From contig NZ_PKUB01000041.1 in NCBI RefSeq assembly GCF_002868845.1, positions 168,319-218,125 of the forward strand: a DNA stretch of 49,807 nt, written 5' to 3'. The notes beneath the pieces are model-generated. The model was not told the origin of the DNA, ran no database searches, and saw nothing but the letters and a program-made list of their open reading frames with translations. How positions within the stretch are numbered: the first letter of the stretch is position 1; the number at the start of each line of letters is the position of its first letter. Shown here piece by piece: positions 1 through 7,429 of the stretch. The position numbers and the translations under genes were made by a program. Source of the DNA: Desulfuromonas sp. GTDB taxonomy: Bacteria; Desulfobacterota; Desulfuromonadia; Desulfuromonadales; BM501.

Positions 1-162
1 TGGGCGCCCCTTTCTTCTTGGGATTGATATGGCATTGGGAGTCAGGTTCTGGAATTCGGCCCGGTCTTAAAACCAGCACTGTGCTATTGGTGAAGCATCG
101 ACAAAAAGTGGCAAGGGAAGATCAGACCCCTCGCCCCCCTTCTTATTCAATTAACTGCGCTA

Positions 163-432
163 TTACCAACCAGATCCGTTCGGGCTACTTTCGGGGTCGT
201 AGATGCCGCCCAAAGTCTTGACTCCTGCCGATTTAAAGGCCATGACTCGGAACTGGTCACCGACATAACTCATGACCTTTGCGGCAGTTTCTCTCAGCAA
301 ATCTTCGTCTTTTGTCTTCAACGTGAATCCCTTGGCCTTAGCTTCGGCAACGACATCAGGCGAAAACAGGATTTCCGCTGCGAGTTTTTTGTCTTTACGC
401 ATGGTGTTGATAAGGTCCTTTAAATCTGCCAT
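163..432 (-). CDS. Nif11-like RiPP precursor peptide (89 aa, putative)
   Basis: Small acidic/basic protein lying 35 nt downstream of a radical SAM/SPASM gene on the same strand. The start at 432 is chosen because AAAGGAGG lies 6 nt upstream of the ATG; a longer frame from 507 would run back into the radical SAM gene. Residues 1-50 (MADLKDLINTMRKDKKLAAE..., then SPDVVAEAKAKGF and a TLKTKDEDLL stretch) resemble the Nif11-type leader of ribosomally made natural products, in which a helical N-terminus ends in an 'AKxxGF.LT.ED' motif. A double glycine at 75-76 (TLGG) would release a 13-residue C-terminal core, IYDPESSPNGSGW. The core has no Cys, so thioether (sactipeptide/ranthipeptide) chemistry is unlikely; Tyr, Trp, Asp and Asn are possible targets. 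No peptidase, transporter or second modifying enzyme is visible in the window. The family call and the processing site are inference. Confidence 0.6.
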   Translation of the reverse strand: MADLKDLINTMRKDKKLAAEILFSPDVVAEAKAKGFTLKTKDEDLLRETAAKVMSYVGDQFRVMAFKSAGVKTLGGIYDPESSPNGSGW

Positions 433-467
433 TTCTTCCTCCTTTATCGTTGGTGAGAAAAGAGCAC

Positions 468-1565
468 CTACCCGGTCGACACCATTGCCTCGCGAGCAAA
501 GGTACACAAGTCAAAGGGGTGCAATGTTTTCATTTGCAGATGCCTGATGCATGGCCTGCAGAGAGATTCGACATAACTGCATTGATCACATGGGGGAATT
601 GTTTTGTAGGGTCGACCGTTTGCTAACTGGTTCTCGTTTACGAAGGATTTGCTCGTCATGATCTGAGCTAATGTTTTCTTGGTCAGGTCGTTATTCTCAC
701 ATGGGTTTGTCCATACCTTACCCGAAGCCTCCATCTCATGAATCTGCTGGCAAGGGTACAAATGTCCATCTGATGAAAGATAGGCCTCATTTGGCAAAGG
801 ACAACCAAAATAACCCGAATCAAGAGGGAAACCCGTTCTGGTGGCGAGGTAGTCACGGGCCAGTGGCGGCAGACAGAAAAAATTGAGTTCCGCCTTAATG
901 TCTCCTCTTATTTTTCCCTCAAGACAGTGGCTAATCGATTCCACAATGTCTTTGGGAGCCACATAGAGATCGTCATAATGATCTAAAGCGCTCCCGACCC
1001 AAGCGACATCCTCAAACAGAATTTTATCGAAGCCTTCGTTTTCAAGAAACTGGCAAACTTCCACTAAATTCAAATAATTGACCTTTGAAATAATGAAATT
1101 GGCCAGTAGTTTTTTTTCAAACTTGCTCTCTACAAGAGCTTTTCTCAGGCCACGTATCGCTTTCATTATGGCGTCAAAAGAACCCGCTCCGTGGACAAAA
1201 TCGTGCATCTCCGCCTTATGTCCTGAAAAAGAGAACGTAATTGATGTCGGTTGGGGCAAGGAAACCAGCTTTTCAATGATTTTGGAGTTTAGCAGGGTAC
1301 CGTTGGTTGTCACAGTTGTGCACAGATTTAGATCGCTGAAAATCTGGAAAACCTCCAGAATGTCACTGCGTAGGAACGGTTCGCCCCCCAACAGTCCAAT
1401 TGCACCCACATTGGCATCGGATAATTTTTTCGCGACATCCCGTATGGCCCTTAACGAAAGATCTAAATATCCGCCCCGATTGATAGAACTCGCGTAGCAA
1501 TGTATGCAATCAAGGTTGCATTTTCGGGTAATATCCCAACGGATTACATCAACATCATTGAACAC
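468..1565 (-). CDS. Radical SAM/SPASM peptide-modifying enzyme (putative RiPP maturase)
   Basis: 365-residue radical SAM protein. The [4Fe-4S] cluster motif CX3CX2C is at residues 16-23 (RKCNLDCIHCY) and the SAM-binding GGEP motif at about 60-63. The C-terminal third has a SPASM-type cysteine array: a CX11GX4C element (from YFGC to YPC), then CX2CX6CX2C (PPCDQC...LCRPC), then a last Cys in FDLC, enough for two auxiliary clusters. Such enzymes make C-C, C-S or C-O bonds or epimerise residues in precursor peptides. The start is GTG, with AAGGA about 6 nt upstream. The gene directly after it encodes a Nif11-like small peptide, the expected partner. Both genes are visibly AT-richer than the following cluster, which suggests horizontal acquisition. 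The enzyme is clear; the substrate and reaction are inferred from adjacency. A non-RiPP role, for example as an anaerobic sulfatase-maturase-like enzyme, is less likely. Confidence 0.8.
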   Translation of the reverse strand: MFNDVDVIRWDITRKCNLDCIHCYASSINRGGYLDLSLRAIRDVAKKLSDANVGAIGLLGGEPFLRSDILEVFQIFSDLNLCTTVTTNGTLLNSKIIEKLVSLPQPTSITFSFSGHKAEMHDFVHGAGSFDAIMKAIRGLRKALVESKFEKKLLANFIISKVNYLNLVEVCQFLENEGFDKILFEDVAWVGSALDHYDDLYVAPKDIVESISHCLEGKIRGDIKAELNFFCLPPLARDYLATRTGFPLDSGYFGCPLPNEAYLSSDGHLYPCQQIHEMEASGKVWTNPCENNDLTKKTLAQIMTSKSFVNENQLANGRPYKTIPPCDQCSYVESLCRPCIRHLQMKTLHPFDLCTFAREAMVSTG

Positions 1566-1930
1566 GGCATTTCCTTGCTTATTAAAAGTAAGAGAGCTTT
1601 TGAAGATTACCCTCTTGCCACAAAGATATTTTAGATATTAAATCAAAACCTCACCATATTGGTCGCCAATCACATATGAATGGCTTCGTCTGGGTTACAT
1701 AGGTTCGCTTTTATCACCTTTTTACGAGGATGCAAGTTTAACAAAGGATGAGGGGTCAGATACTTTCTTAACAACTCCGTGTCAAGTTCCTGCGCGTTCA
1801 GCTGAACGAGTGGCCAGCAACCGACTGCCACCCGTTGCATCAAAAGGCTCGTTGTAGGTCATCACCGCCCCGAAGTTGCGATTTCATCGGAATGGGGTAT
1901 TAGTGATAGGGAACCCGGAATGGGGGCCCC
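1566..1930. other. AT-rich gene-free stretch between the RiPP locus and the lipid cluster
   Basis: About 365 bases with no convincing reading frame. The left two thirds are AT-rich like the radical SAM gene; the composition switches abruptly to the GC-rich style of the next cluster around 1840-1900. A GGGGTCAGATAC string at 1751-1762 resembles sequence often seen beside REP-associated transposase genes in this bacterial group, but no transposase frame remains. The promoter of the radical SAM gene should lie in the first 100 bases; I could not assign hexamers with confidence. Confidence 0.3.
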
Positions 1931-2338
1931 ATGAACGCGCTTTTCTACCTCAAGCTCTACCTGATGACCATCCCGGTCTTTTTCGCCATCGACCTGCTCT
2001 GGCTGGGGGTCGTCGCCAAGAACCTCTACCAGAAGAACCTCTCCCACCTCCTCGCCCCGGCGGTCAACTGGCCGGCCGCCCTCGCCTTCTACTTCATCTA
2101 CATCGCCGGCATCATCCTCTTCGCCGTCCGTCCGGCCCTCGCCGACCCCTCCGTCGCCCGGGCCGCCCTCTGGGGGGCCCTCTTCGGCTTCTTCACCTAC
2201 GCGACCTACGACCTGACCAACCTGGCGACCCTCCGGGACTGGCCGCTCCGGGTCGTCCTCGTCGACATCGCCTGGGGCACGCTCCTCTGCGCTCTCGTCG
2301 CCTCGGCGAGCTACCTCGTCGGCCGCTGGCTGACCTGA
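1931..2338 (+). CDS. DUF2177 family integral membrane protein
   Basis: 135 residues with about four hydrophobic segments (roughly residues 5-27, 47-67, 75-95 and 108-130). The conserved features include FFAIDLLWLGVVAKNLYQ near the N-terminus and ATYDLTNLATLRDWPL in the second half, which match the DUF2177 family. Its biochemical role is unknown, but family members often sit beside CFA-synthase-like, FAD-oxidoreductase, DUF1365 and DUF1295 genes in stress-induced lipid-modification clusters. Here it is convergent with that cluster: its stop codon is only 3 nt from the stop of the DUF2878 gene on the other strand. The ribosome binding site is weak (GGGG-rich). Confidence 0.8.
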   Translation: MNALFYLKLYLMTIPVFFAIDLLWLGVVAKNLYQKNLSHLLAPAVNWPAALAFYFIYIAGIILFAVRPALADPSVARAALWGALFGFFTYATYDLTNLATLRDWPLRVVLVDIAWGTLLCALVASASYLVGRWLT

Positions 2339-2341
2339 CCC

Positions 2342-2896
2342 TCACCTCCCCCCGAACCACCGATATCCCCCCTCCCCCCCACCGATCCGGTCGCTGATCC
2401 GGAGCAGGGCGGGGGTGAGCAGGGCCCAGACCGCCCCGAGGGCCAGCAGGCCGAGGAGCGGGTCCCCGCCGAAGGCGGCGGCCCCGAGGCGGATGCCCCC
2501 CCCGTAGGCGAGAGGCCCGCCGACAAGGCCGAAGAGCCCGGCGAGGAGGTAGCGGCCGGAGAGCCAGAGGAGGGCGTAACGGAAGAGGGTGGCGAACTGG
2601 GCCCAGATCACGAAGACCCAGAGGGGCAGGGAGAAGGGCCAGGCGGGGTCGGCCCGAAAAGCGAAGAGGCCGAGGGCCTGCTGGGCCCCGTCGACGGTGA
2701 CGCCGATCAGGCAGAAGACGAGCATCCGCAGGGCCTCGGCCCCGCGGGAGCGGGCGAGCAGAAGGTGGACGCCGGCGAGCAGCGCCGCGCCGAGGGCGCC
2801 GGAGACGGGGAGGCCCCAGGCGGCGCCGAGGACGCAGCAGAACCAGCCGGCCTGGTAAAGGGCGACGTTGAGGATCTTGGCCGCCAGAGGGTTCAT
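2342..2896 (-). CDS. DUF2878 family membrane protein
   Basis: 184-residue, very hydrophobic protein starting MNPLAAKILNVALYQ. The N-terminal 'N...YQ.GWF.CVLGA' stretch, the LIGVTVDGAQQALGLF segment and the PLWVFVIWAQFATLFR segment are typical of DUF2878. About five or six membrane spans are predicted by eye. The ATG at 2896 is used because upstream codons in this frame overlap the methyltransferase gene; the gap to that gene is 20 nt. It is the last gene of a co-directional run (DUF1295, FAD oxidoreductase, DUF1365-CFA, DUF2878). DUF2878 genes commonly accompany CFA-like methyltransferases and DUF1365, so a supporting role in membrane lipid modification is likely but unproven. Confidence 0.75.
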   Translation of the reverse strand: MNPLAAKILNVALYQAGWFCCVLGAAWGLPVSGALGAALLAGVHLLLARSRGAEALRMLVFCLIGVTVDGAQQALGLFAFRADPAWPFSLPLWVFVIWAQFATLFRYALLWLSGRYLLAGLFGLVGGPLAYGGGIRLGAAAFGGDPLLGLLALGAVWALLTPALLRISDRIGGGEGGYRWFGGR

Positions 2897-2916
2897 CGGA
2901 TTTCCCGGGGAGGCCC

Positions 2917-3669
2917 TCAGGGGGCCTCCGGCTTGGTCAGGACGAGCTGGGCCAGGTCGATGATCTGCGCGGCGAACCCCGCCTGGCAGTAGGACAGGTA
3001 GTACTCCCACTGGCGCAGGAACGCCTCGTCGAACCCCAGGGCGAGGACCTCCCCCCGTCGCTCCAGGAAAGTCCGGCGCCAGATCTCGAGGGTCCGGGCG
3101 TAGTCGCTCCCGTAGGTCTCGAGGCCCGCCAGGTTGAGGGTCGAGGAGCGCGCCATCGCCGCCGAGAGGGCCCCGACCAACGGCAGGTGGCCGCCGGGGA
3201 AGATGTGCTTGCGGAGCCAGTCGCAGCTGGCGCGGTAGGCCCTGTACTTGCGGTCCGGGATGGTGATCACCTGGACCACGGCCCGCCCCCCGGGGGCCAG
3301 GGCCCGGTCGCAGGCGGCGAAGAAGGGACCGAGCCCGGCGTGGCCGACGGCCTCGAGCATCTCGATCGAGACGACCTTCGAGTAGCGCCCCTCGATGCGG
3401 CGGTAGTCGCAGAGGCGGATCTCGACCCGCTCCTCCAGGCCGGCCTCCCGGACCCGCTGCCGGGCGAGCTCGAGCTGCCGGCGCGACACGGTGATCCCCG
3501 TGACCCGGCAGCCGGTCCGGCGCGCCGCCTCGATGGCGAAGCTCCCCCAGCCGCAGCCGATCTCCAGCACGTGGTCGGCCGCCGTGATCCGGGCCTTTTC
3601 GGCCACCCGCCGCAGCTTGTTGCGCTGGGCCTGCTCCAGGCTCTGCTCCGCCCCCTCGAAGAGGGCGCA
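2917..3669 (-). pseudogene. cfa: C-terminal methyltransferase half of a cyclopropane-fatty-acyl-phospholipid synthase, cut off by an upstream in-frame TAG
   Basis: Continues the same reading frame as the DUF1365-CFA protein after a TAG at 3670-3672. It reads CALFEGAEQSLEQAQ..., then the SAM-binding motif VLEIGCGWGSFAIEAA, SIEMLEAVG and the C-terminal domain ending in a QAGFAAQIIDLAQ stretch, all expected of CFA synthases or related lipid methyltransferases. In relatives the junction reads LDP...YSCA; here the Ser codon is replaced by TAG (TCG to TAG would be one change). There is no frameshift and the rest is undamaged. The first ATG after the stop is at 3606, beyond the conserved SCA segment, so independent translation would give a truncated methyltransferase without the lipid-binding N-terminal part. 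Recent nonsense mutation, sequencing error or readthrough are all possible. Confidence 0.7.
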
Positions 3670-4887
3670 CTAGTAGGTCAGGGAGGGGTCGAGGAAGGTC
3701 GCGAAGAAGGCGTTGCTTTGGTCGTAGTGCTCCCGGATGTTGCGGGAGCTTCCGCCGAGCGTGTTGGGCCGCCCCAGGTGGCGGAGGTAGTTGACCAGCC
3801 GGCCGGCCGCCGAGGCGGTGATGCTGCGGTCGTCCATGACCCGCTCGCTGGCCGCCAGCAGGGTCAGCAGGCCGGGCAGGTCCGTGCTCGTCCAGTCGCC
3901 GTCGGTATAGGCCTCGCCGAAACCGATGTCCCCGAAGAGCATGGCGCGCCGGAAGAAGCGGTATTCCCGGACGTCGAGGCGGACCGGCGGCTCCTCCCCG
4001 GCCCGGCCGAAGCGGTGCTCCCGGCCGTCGGGGAGGGTCAGCCTCAACTCGCCCCGGGGCAGGCGGGAGAAGAACGGGAGGACGGCCCTCATGCCGAGCC
4101 GGTCGAGGAGGGCCGGGGGGGCCGGGCGGACGGTCATGGCGCTGGCCGGAACCGGTTTGCGGTACACGGGGAGCCTCCTTTGCCAGTGCAGCCGCGCCGC
4201 CTGCCAGACGATCCTCGGCACCGTCAGCGCGGCGCAGAGGGGGTGGCGGGCGACGGTGCGGGCCAGCTCGCCCGGGGTCAGGGGCCGGGCCTCGCCGCGG
4301 ATCCGGGCGACGAGGGAGAGCTCGCCGCCGAGGTAGTAGGAGATGGCGTTGTCGATCGTCTCGGCGGGCGGGCTGAGCCGGAACTCGTAGCGGCCCTCGC
4401 GGGGGAAGAAGGGGGAGACGTGGAACGCCTTGTCGGCCCGGCACACGATCCGGCCCCGGTCGATCTCCGCCCCCCGGGCGTCGAGGAGGTAGAGGTGCAT
4501 CTCGCCGAAGGTGTTGTTGACCTGGGCCAGGACGCAGGCCAGCTCGCCCCCGGCGTCGTGGCAGTAGAAGAAGCTGATCGGGTTGAAGACGTAGTTGAAG
4601 TAGCGCGCCGCGGTCACCAGGAGGACCCGCCCCGGGGCGTCGAGCCCCGCCCCCTTCAGGACCGCCTCGAGCTTCTCCCGGATCGGGGCCTCGCCGGGAC
4701 GGAGGTAGTCGCGGTCGTGGACCGCGACCGGACGCCGCCGGTTGTAGCCGAAGAGGGGGCTGGCGCGGTCGAGCGCGGCGAGCTCGTCCAGGTCGAGGGC
4801 GTAGAAGTAGAGGGGGTAGGCGAAGCGGTGCCGGACCGGGGAGAGCCGGGCGTGGCTGACCTCGCCGAGGTAGATCCTCGAGTTCAT
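3670..4887 (-). CDS. DUF1365 protein fused to the N-terminal domain of a CFA synthase; ends at in-frame TAG
   Basis: 405 residues. Residues 1-240 are a complete DUF1365 domain (MNSRIYLGEVSHARLSPVRHRF, a YFNYVFNPISFFYC motif, and the AQVNNTFGE motif). After a short linker (PVPASAMTVRP), residues from about 258 onward are the N-terminal domain of a cyclopropane-fatty-acid synthase (FGDIGFGEAYTDGDW, then NIREHYDQSNAFF). The frame stops at TAG right after DPSLTY, exactly where the family continues with SCA, and the methyltransferase domain follows in frame. The start ATG overlaps the stop of the FAD-oxidoreductase gene by 4 nt (ATGA), showing translational coupling. DUF1365, FAD-oxidoreductase and CFA-like genes are usually separate neighbours in stress-induced lipid clusters, so the fusion itself is notable. 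Confidence 0.8.
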   Translation of the reverse strand: MNSRIYLGEVSHARLSPVRHRFAYPLYFYALDLDELAALDRASPLFGYNRRRPVAVHDRDYLRPGEAPIREKLEAVLKGAGLDAPGRVLLVTAARYFNYVFNPISFFYCHDAGGELACVLAQVNNTFGEMHLYLLDARGAEIDRGRIVCRADKAFHVSPFFPREGRYEFRLSPPAETIDNAISYYLGGELSLVARIRGEARPLTPGELARTVARHPLCAALTVPRIVWQAARLHWQRRLPVYRKPVPASAMTVRPAPPALLDRLGMRAVLPFFSRLPRGELRLTLPDGREHRFGRAGEEPPVRLDVREYRFFRRAMLFGDIGFGEAYTDGDWTSTDLPGLLTLLAASERVMDDRSITASAAGRLVNYLRHLGRPNTLGGSSRNIREHYDQSNAFFATFLDPSLTY

Positions 4888-6167
4888 AGCTCCCCCCCGA
4901 AGGCCTGCCCCACCGCCGCCCCGGCCCGGACCGCGTCCTCGTGGAAGCCGTAGCCGAAGTAGCTGCCGCAGTACCAGGTCCGCCGCCTTCCGCCCAGCCG
5001 GGGCAGCTCGGCCTGGGTCGCCATCGATTCGAAGGTGTAGAGGGGGTGGTGATAGTCCATCTCGGCGATCACCGTCTCCGGCCGGAAGGGCGCATCCCGG
5101 TTCAGGGTGACGCAGTAGTCCCTCTGCGCCGAGAGCCCCTGGAGGCGGTTCATGTCGTAGGTCACGAAGACCGGCCGCTCGCCGGCGGCGCCAGCCTCCC
5201 GGGAAAAGTTCCAGGCGGCCCGCGCCCGCCGCTGCCGGGGCAGCAGGGAGGCGTCGGTGTGCAGAACGGTGCGGTTCCTCTGGTAGCGCCAGGGCGAGAG
5301 GAGGCGCCGCTCCGTCTCGCTCGGGTCGCCCAGCAGGCGCAGGGCCTGGTCGGCGTGGGTGGCGATGACGGCCTGGTCGAAGAAGGCCGTCTCGCCGCCG
5401 GCAAGGGCGAGCCGGACCCCTCCGGGCTCCCGGGTCACCTTCCGCACCGGCCTCCGGAGGTGAACGGAGCCCCCGAAACCGCGGAGGAACGCCTTGACGT
5501 AGGCGTGGCTGCCGCCGACCACGGTTCTCCAGTCCGGGCGGTTGCGAAAGGAGAGCAGTCCGTGGTTTTGAAAGAAGCGCAGGAACGGCTCGGCGGGAAA
5601 GTCGGCGACCCGAAGGGCGGGCGTCGACCAGATCGCGGCGCCCATCGGCACCAGGTAGTTTTCGGCCATGAACGGGGAGAAGCGGCCGTCCTCCAGGTAC
5701 CGGCCGAGGGTCACCTGCGGCACGGCCCCCCGGCCCAGGTCCAGCCGGGCCTTTTTGCAGAAGCGGGCGATCTCCAGAAGGAAACGGTAGAAGGCCGGGC
5801 TGACCAGGTTGCGCCTCTGGGCGAAGAGGCCATTGAGATCGGTCCCGGCGTAGACCAGGCCGGTCTGCCGGCAATGAAAGCCGAAGGACATCTCGGAGAC
5901 GCGGGTCGCCACCCCGAGCCGGGCCAGGAATCTCTGAAAGAGGGGATAGGTCGCATCGTTGAGGACGATAAAACCGGTGTCGACGGCGAGCCCCGCGTCG
6001 GGTCCGTCGGGGATCTCGACGGTGTGGGTGTGCCCGCCGAGGTAGCCGTTCGCCTCGAAGAGGGTGACCTCGTGCAGCCCCTGCAGCAGGTACGCGGCGA
6101 CGATGCCGGCCACCCCTCCGCCGACGACGGCTACTTTCTGTCCTCGCTCGAGCCTCTCCGCCATCAC
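4884..6167 (-). CDS. FAD-dependent amine-oxidase-fold oxidoreductase of the CFA/DUF1365 cluster
   Basis: 427-residue flavoprotein. The N-terminus carries the dinucleotide-binding motif VAVVGGGVAGIVAAYLL (about residues 12-28) followed by an acidic FEANGYLGGHTHT segment, typical of the NAD(P)-binding/amine oxidase superfamily linked to CFA synthases. Further family landmarks are VDTGFIVLND, PMGAAIWSTP, FVTYDMNRLQ and TWYCGSYFGYGFHEDA near the end. In other bacteria such proteins are encoded with a CFA-like methyltransferase, DUF1365 and DUF1295 and are thought to oxidise or desaturate phospholipid acyl chains, for example on the way to furan fatty acids. It starts 12 nt after the DUF1295 stop and overlaps the next gene by 4 nt, so it is an operon member. 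Confidence 0.85.
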   Translation of the reverse strand: MMAERLERGQKVAVVGGGVAGIVAAYLLQGLHEVTLFEANGYLGGHTHTVEIPDGPDAGLAVDTGFIVLNDATYPLFQRFLARLGVATRVSEMSFGFHCRQTGLVYAGTDLNGLFAQRRNLVSPAFYRFLLEIARFCKKARLDLGRGAVPQVTLGRYLEDGRFSPFMAENYLVPMGAAIWSTPALRVADFPAEPFLRFFQNHGLLSFRNRPDWRTVVGGSHAYVKAFLRGFGGSVHLRRPVRKVTREPGGVRLALAGGETAFFDQAVIATHADQALRLLGDPSETERRLLSPWRYQRNRTVLHTDASLLPRQRRARAAWNFSREAGAAGERPVFVTYDMNRLQGLSAQRDYCVTLNRDAPFRPETVIAEMDYHHPLYTFESMATQAELPRLGGRRRTWYCGSYFGYGFHEDAVRAGAAVGQAFGGEL

Positions 6168-6179
6168 CCTCAGACCCCC

Positions 6180-6947
6180 TTATCGCCTGGGAAACCAGGG
6201 GAAGAACGCGTTTGTCCGCTCCCGGTACGCCTCGAACTCGGGATTCCCCTCGTACTTGGCCTCGAGCATCGGGATCCCGGAGACCTTCAGCAGCAAAAAG
6301 GCGATCAGGGCCGGGCTGAGAAGGGCGGCCCACCCCCAAGGGGCGCCGAGGGCGATCAGGAACAGCCCCCACCACAGGGTCGCCTCGCCGAAGTAATTCG
6401 GGTGCCGGGTATAGCGCCACAGGCCGGTCTGGATTACATGGCCCCGGTTGACGGGGTCCCCCTTGAAGCGGAGGAGCTGCCAGTCGCCGACCGCCTCGAA
6501 GCCGAAGCCGAGGATCCAGACCAGCACTCCGAGCAGGTCGAGGGGGCCGAGCGGCCCGCCGGAGCGGTCGATGACGGTCAGGACAGGGAGGGCGACGACC
6601 AGGACCACCCCCCCCTGGAGAAGGAAGATCTGCAGGTAGCTGCGCCAGACGAAGGAGTCGCCCCACTCCTGTCTCCACTTCCGGTAGCGGAAGTCCTCCC
6701 CCTCCCCGCGCTTGCGCAGAAAGATGTGGGCCGCCAGGCGCGCCCCCCAAACCGTCACGAGGAGCAGAACGAGGACCTGCCGGGGATGCCCCTCTCCGAA
6801 GAAGAGGTAGGCGCTCCAGCTGGCCAGCACAAAGGCGAGGCCGTAGGCGACGTCGACGATGCTGTTGTCCCGAAGACACAGGGCGAGGACAAAAACCGCC
6901 GTCATGAAAACCAGCAGGACGCCTGCGGCAAGGAGGAAGACATGCAT
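6180..6947 (-). CDS. DUF1295 domain membrane protein (steroid 5-alpha-reductase-like)
   Basis: 255-residue polytopic membrane protein with about seven hydrophobic segments. The C-terminal signature (GLWRYTRHPNYFGEATLWWG, then GIPMLEAKYEGNPEFEAYR and a terminal FFPWFPRR) is that of the DUF1295/isoprenylcysteine-methyltransferase-like and 3-oxo-5-alpha-steroid dehydrogenase fold. RHPNYFGE is the cofactor-binding region in that family. It is the first gene of the co-directional lipid cluster, with ATG at 6947 and an AAAGGG element upstream. It probably acts at the membrane on lipid substrates, with NADPH or SAM as cofactor; the substrate cannot be told from sequence. Confidence 0.85.
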   Translation of the reverse strand: MHVFLLAAGVLLVFMTAVFVLALCLRDNSIVDVAYGLAFVLASWSAYLFFGEGHPRQVLVLLLVTVWGARLAAHIFLRKRGEGEDFRYRKWRQEWGDSFVWRSYLQIFLLQGGVVLVVALPVLTVIDRSGGPLGPLDLLGVLVWILGFGFEAVGDWQLLRFKGDPVNRGHVIQTGLWRYTRHPNYFGEATLWWGLFLIALGAPWGWAALLSPALIAFLLLKVSGIPMLEAKYEGNPEFEAYRERTNAFFPWFPRR

Positions 6948-7429
6948 AGACGGCCCTTTCGCAGCGCCGAAAAGAAGACCGGGGGATCCCTACCGTCCGG
7001 CAGATCCCTGACATTAACAAGCTTAACCGGTCAAGACGGTTTCGCAATATTATTAACTAGTTGATCCCTTGAGGGGACAGCGGATGAGCTCCCGATCCCT
7101 TTTCCCGGACCGGAAGGGGCTCCCCCGGTCGCTCCTTTTGCAGGAAACGGGAAACAGGGCCCCCTAGCGCCCCTTGCACGTGAAACGTTGGGACGGTCTA
7201 CCGAAACGGGGGGAAAGGACCCCCATCCCCGGGGCGGCCCCGGCACCCCCGTCAGCCCCGATCGGCGGGGCTCTCTGTTCTCCTCCAGAAACGAAAGCCT
7301 TCTGAGCGGTTCTTCTGGACCCTCGATTTCAAATCGGCTAAGCTACCAATCATTTGGATGGCCCTAATGTGGTGGTCTGTCACGACCGGGGGGGCTTCAC
7401 CCCGCCAACGTTCGAAAGGAGAGTTTGCC
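6948..7429. other. Divergent intergenic region of about 480 bases
   Basis: Separates the leftward lipid operon from the rightward outer-membrane protein gene and should hold both promoters. Near the operon side, TTGACC on the minus strand (within 7031-7040) is a possible -35, but no well-spaced -10 is obvious. CCTTGCACGTGAAACG at 7173-7188 matches the parS consensus at 12 of 16 positions, with a perfect right half. The rest is GC-rich with many short G and C runs. No riboswitch or RNA gene was recognised. Confidence 0.3.

Noticed and set aside
1751-1762. GGGGTCAGATAC string suggesting a REP-associated transposase remnant
   Set aside because: Only a short motif is present and no transposase reading frame or paired REP hairpin is visible.
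2342-4444. Very long minus-strand open frame of about 700 codons across the lipid cluster
   Set aside because: Most of it is the shadow of the CFA/DUF1365 gene in another frame (low-complexity Arg/Pro/Gly); only the last 184 codons (DUF2878) are real.
4941-7064. Long plus-strand open frames antisense to the FAD oxidoreductase and DUF1295 genes
   Set aside because: Composition is Gly/Pro/Glu-rich without any domain, as expected for antisense frames in very GC-rich DNA.
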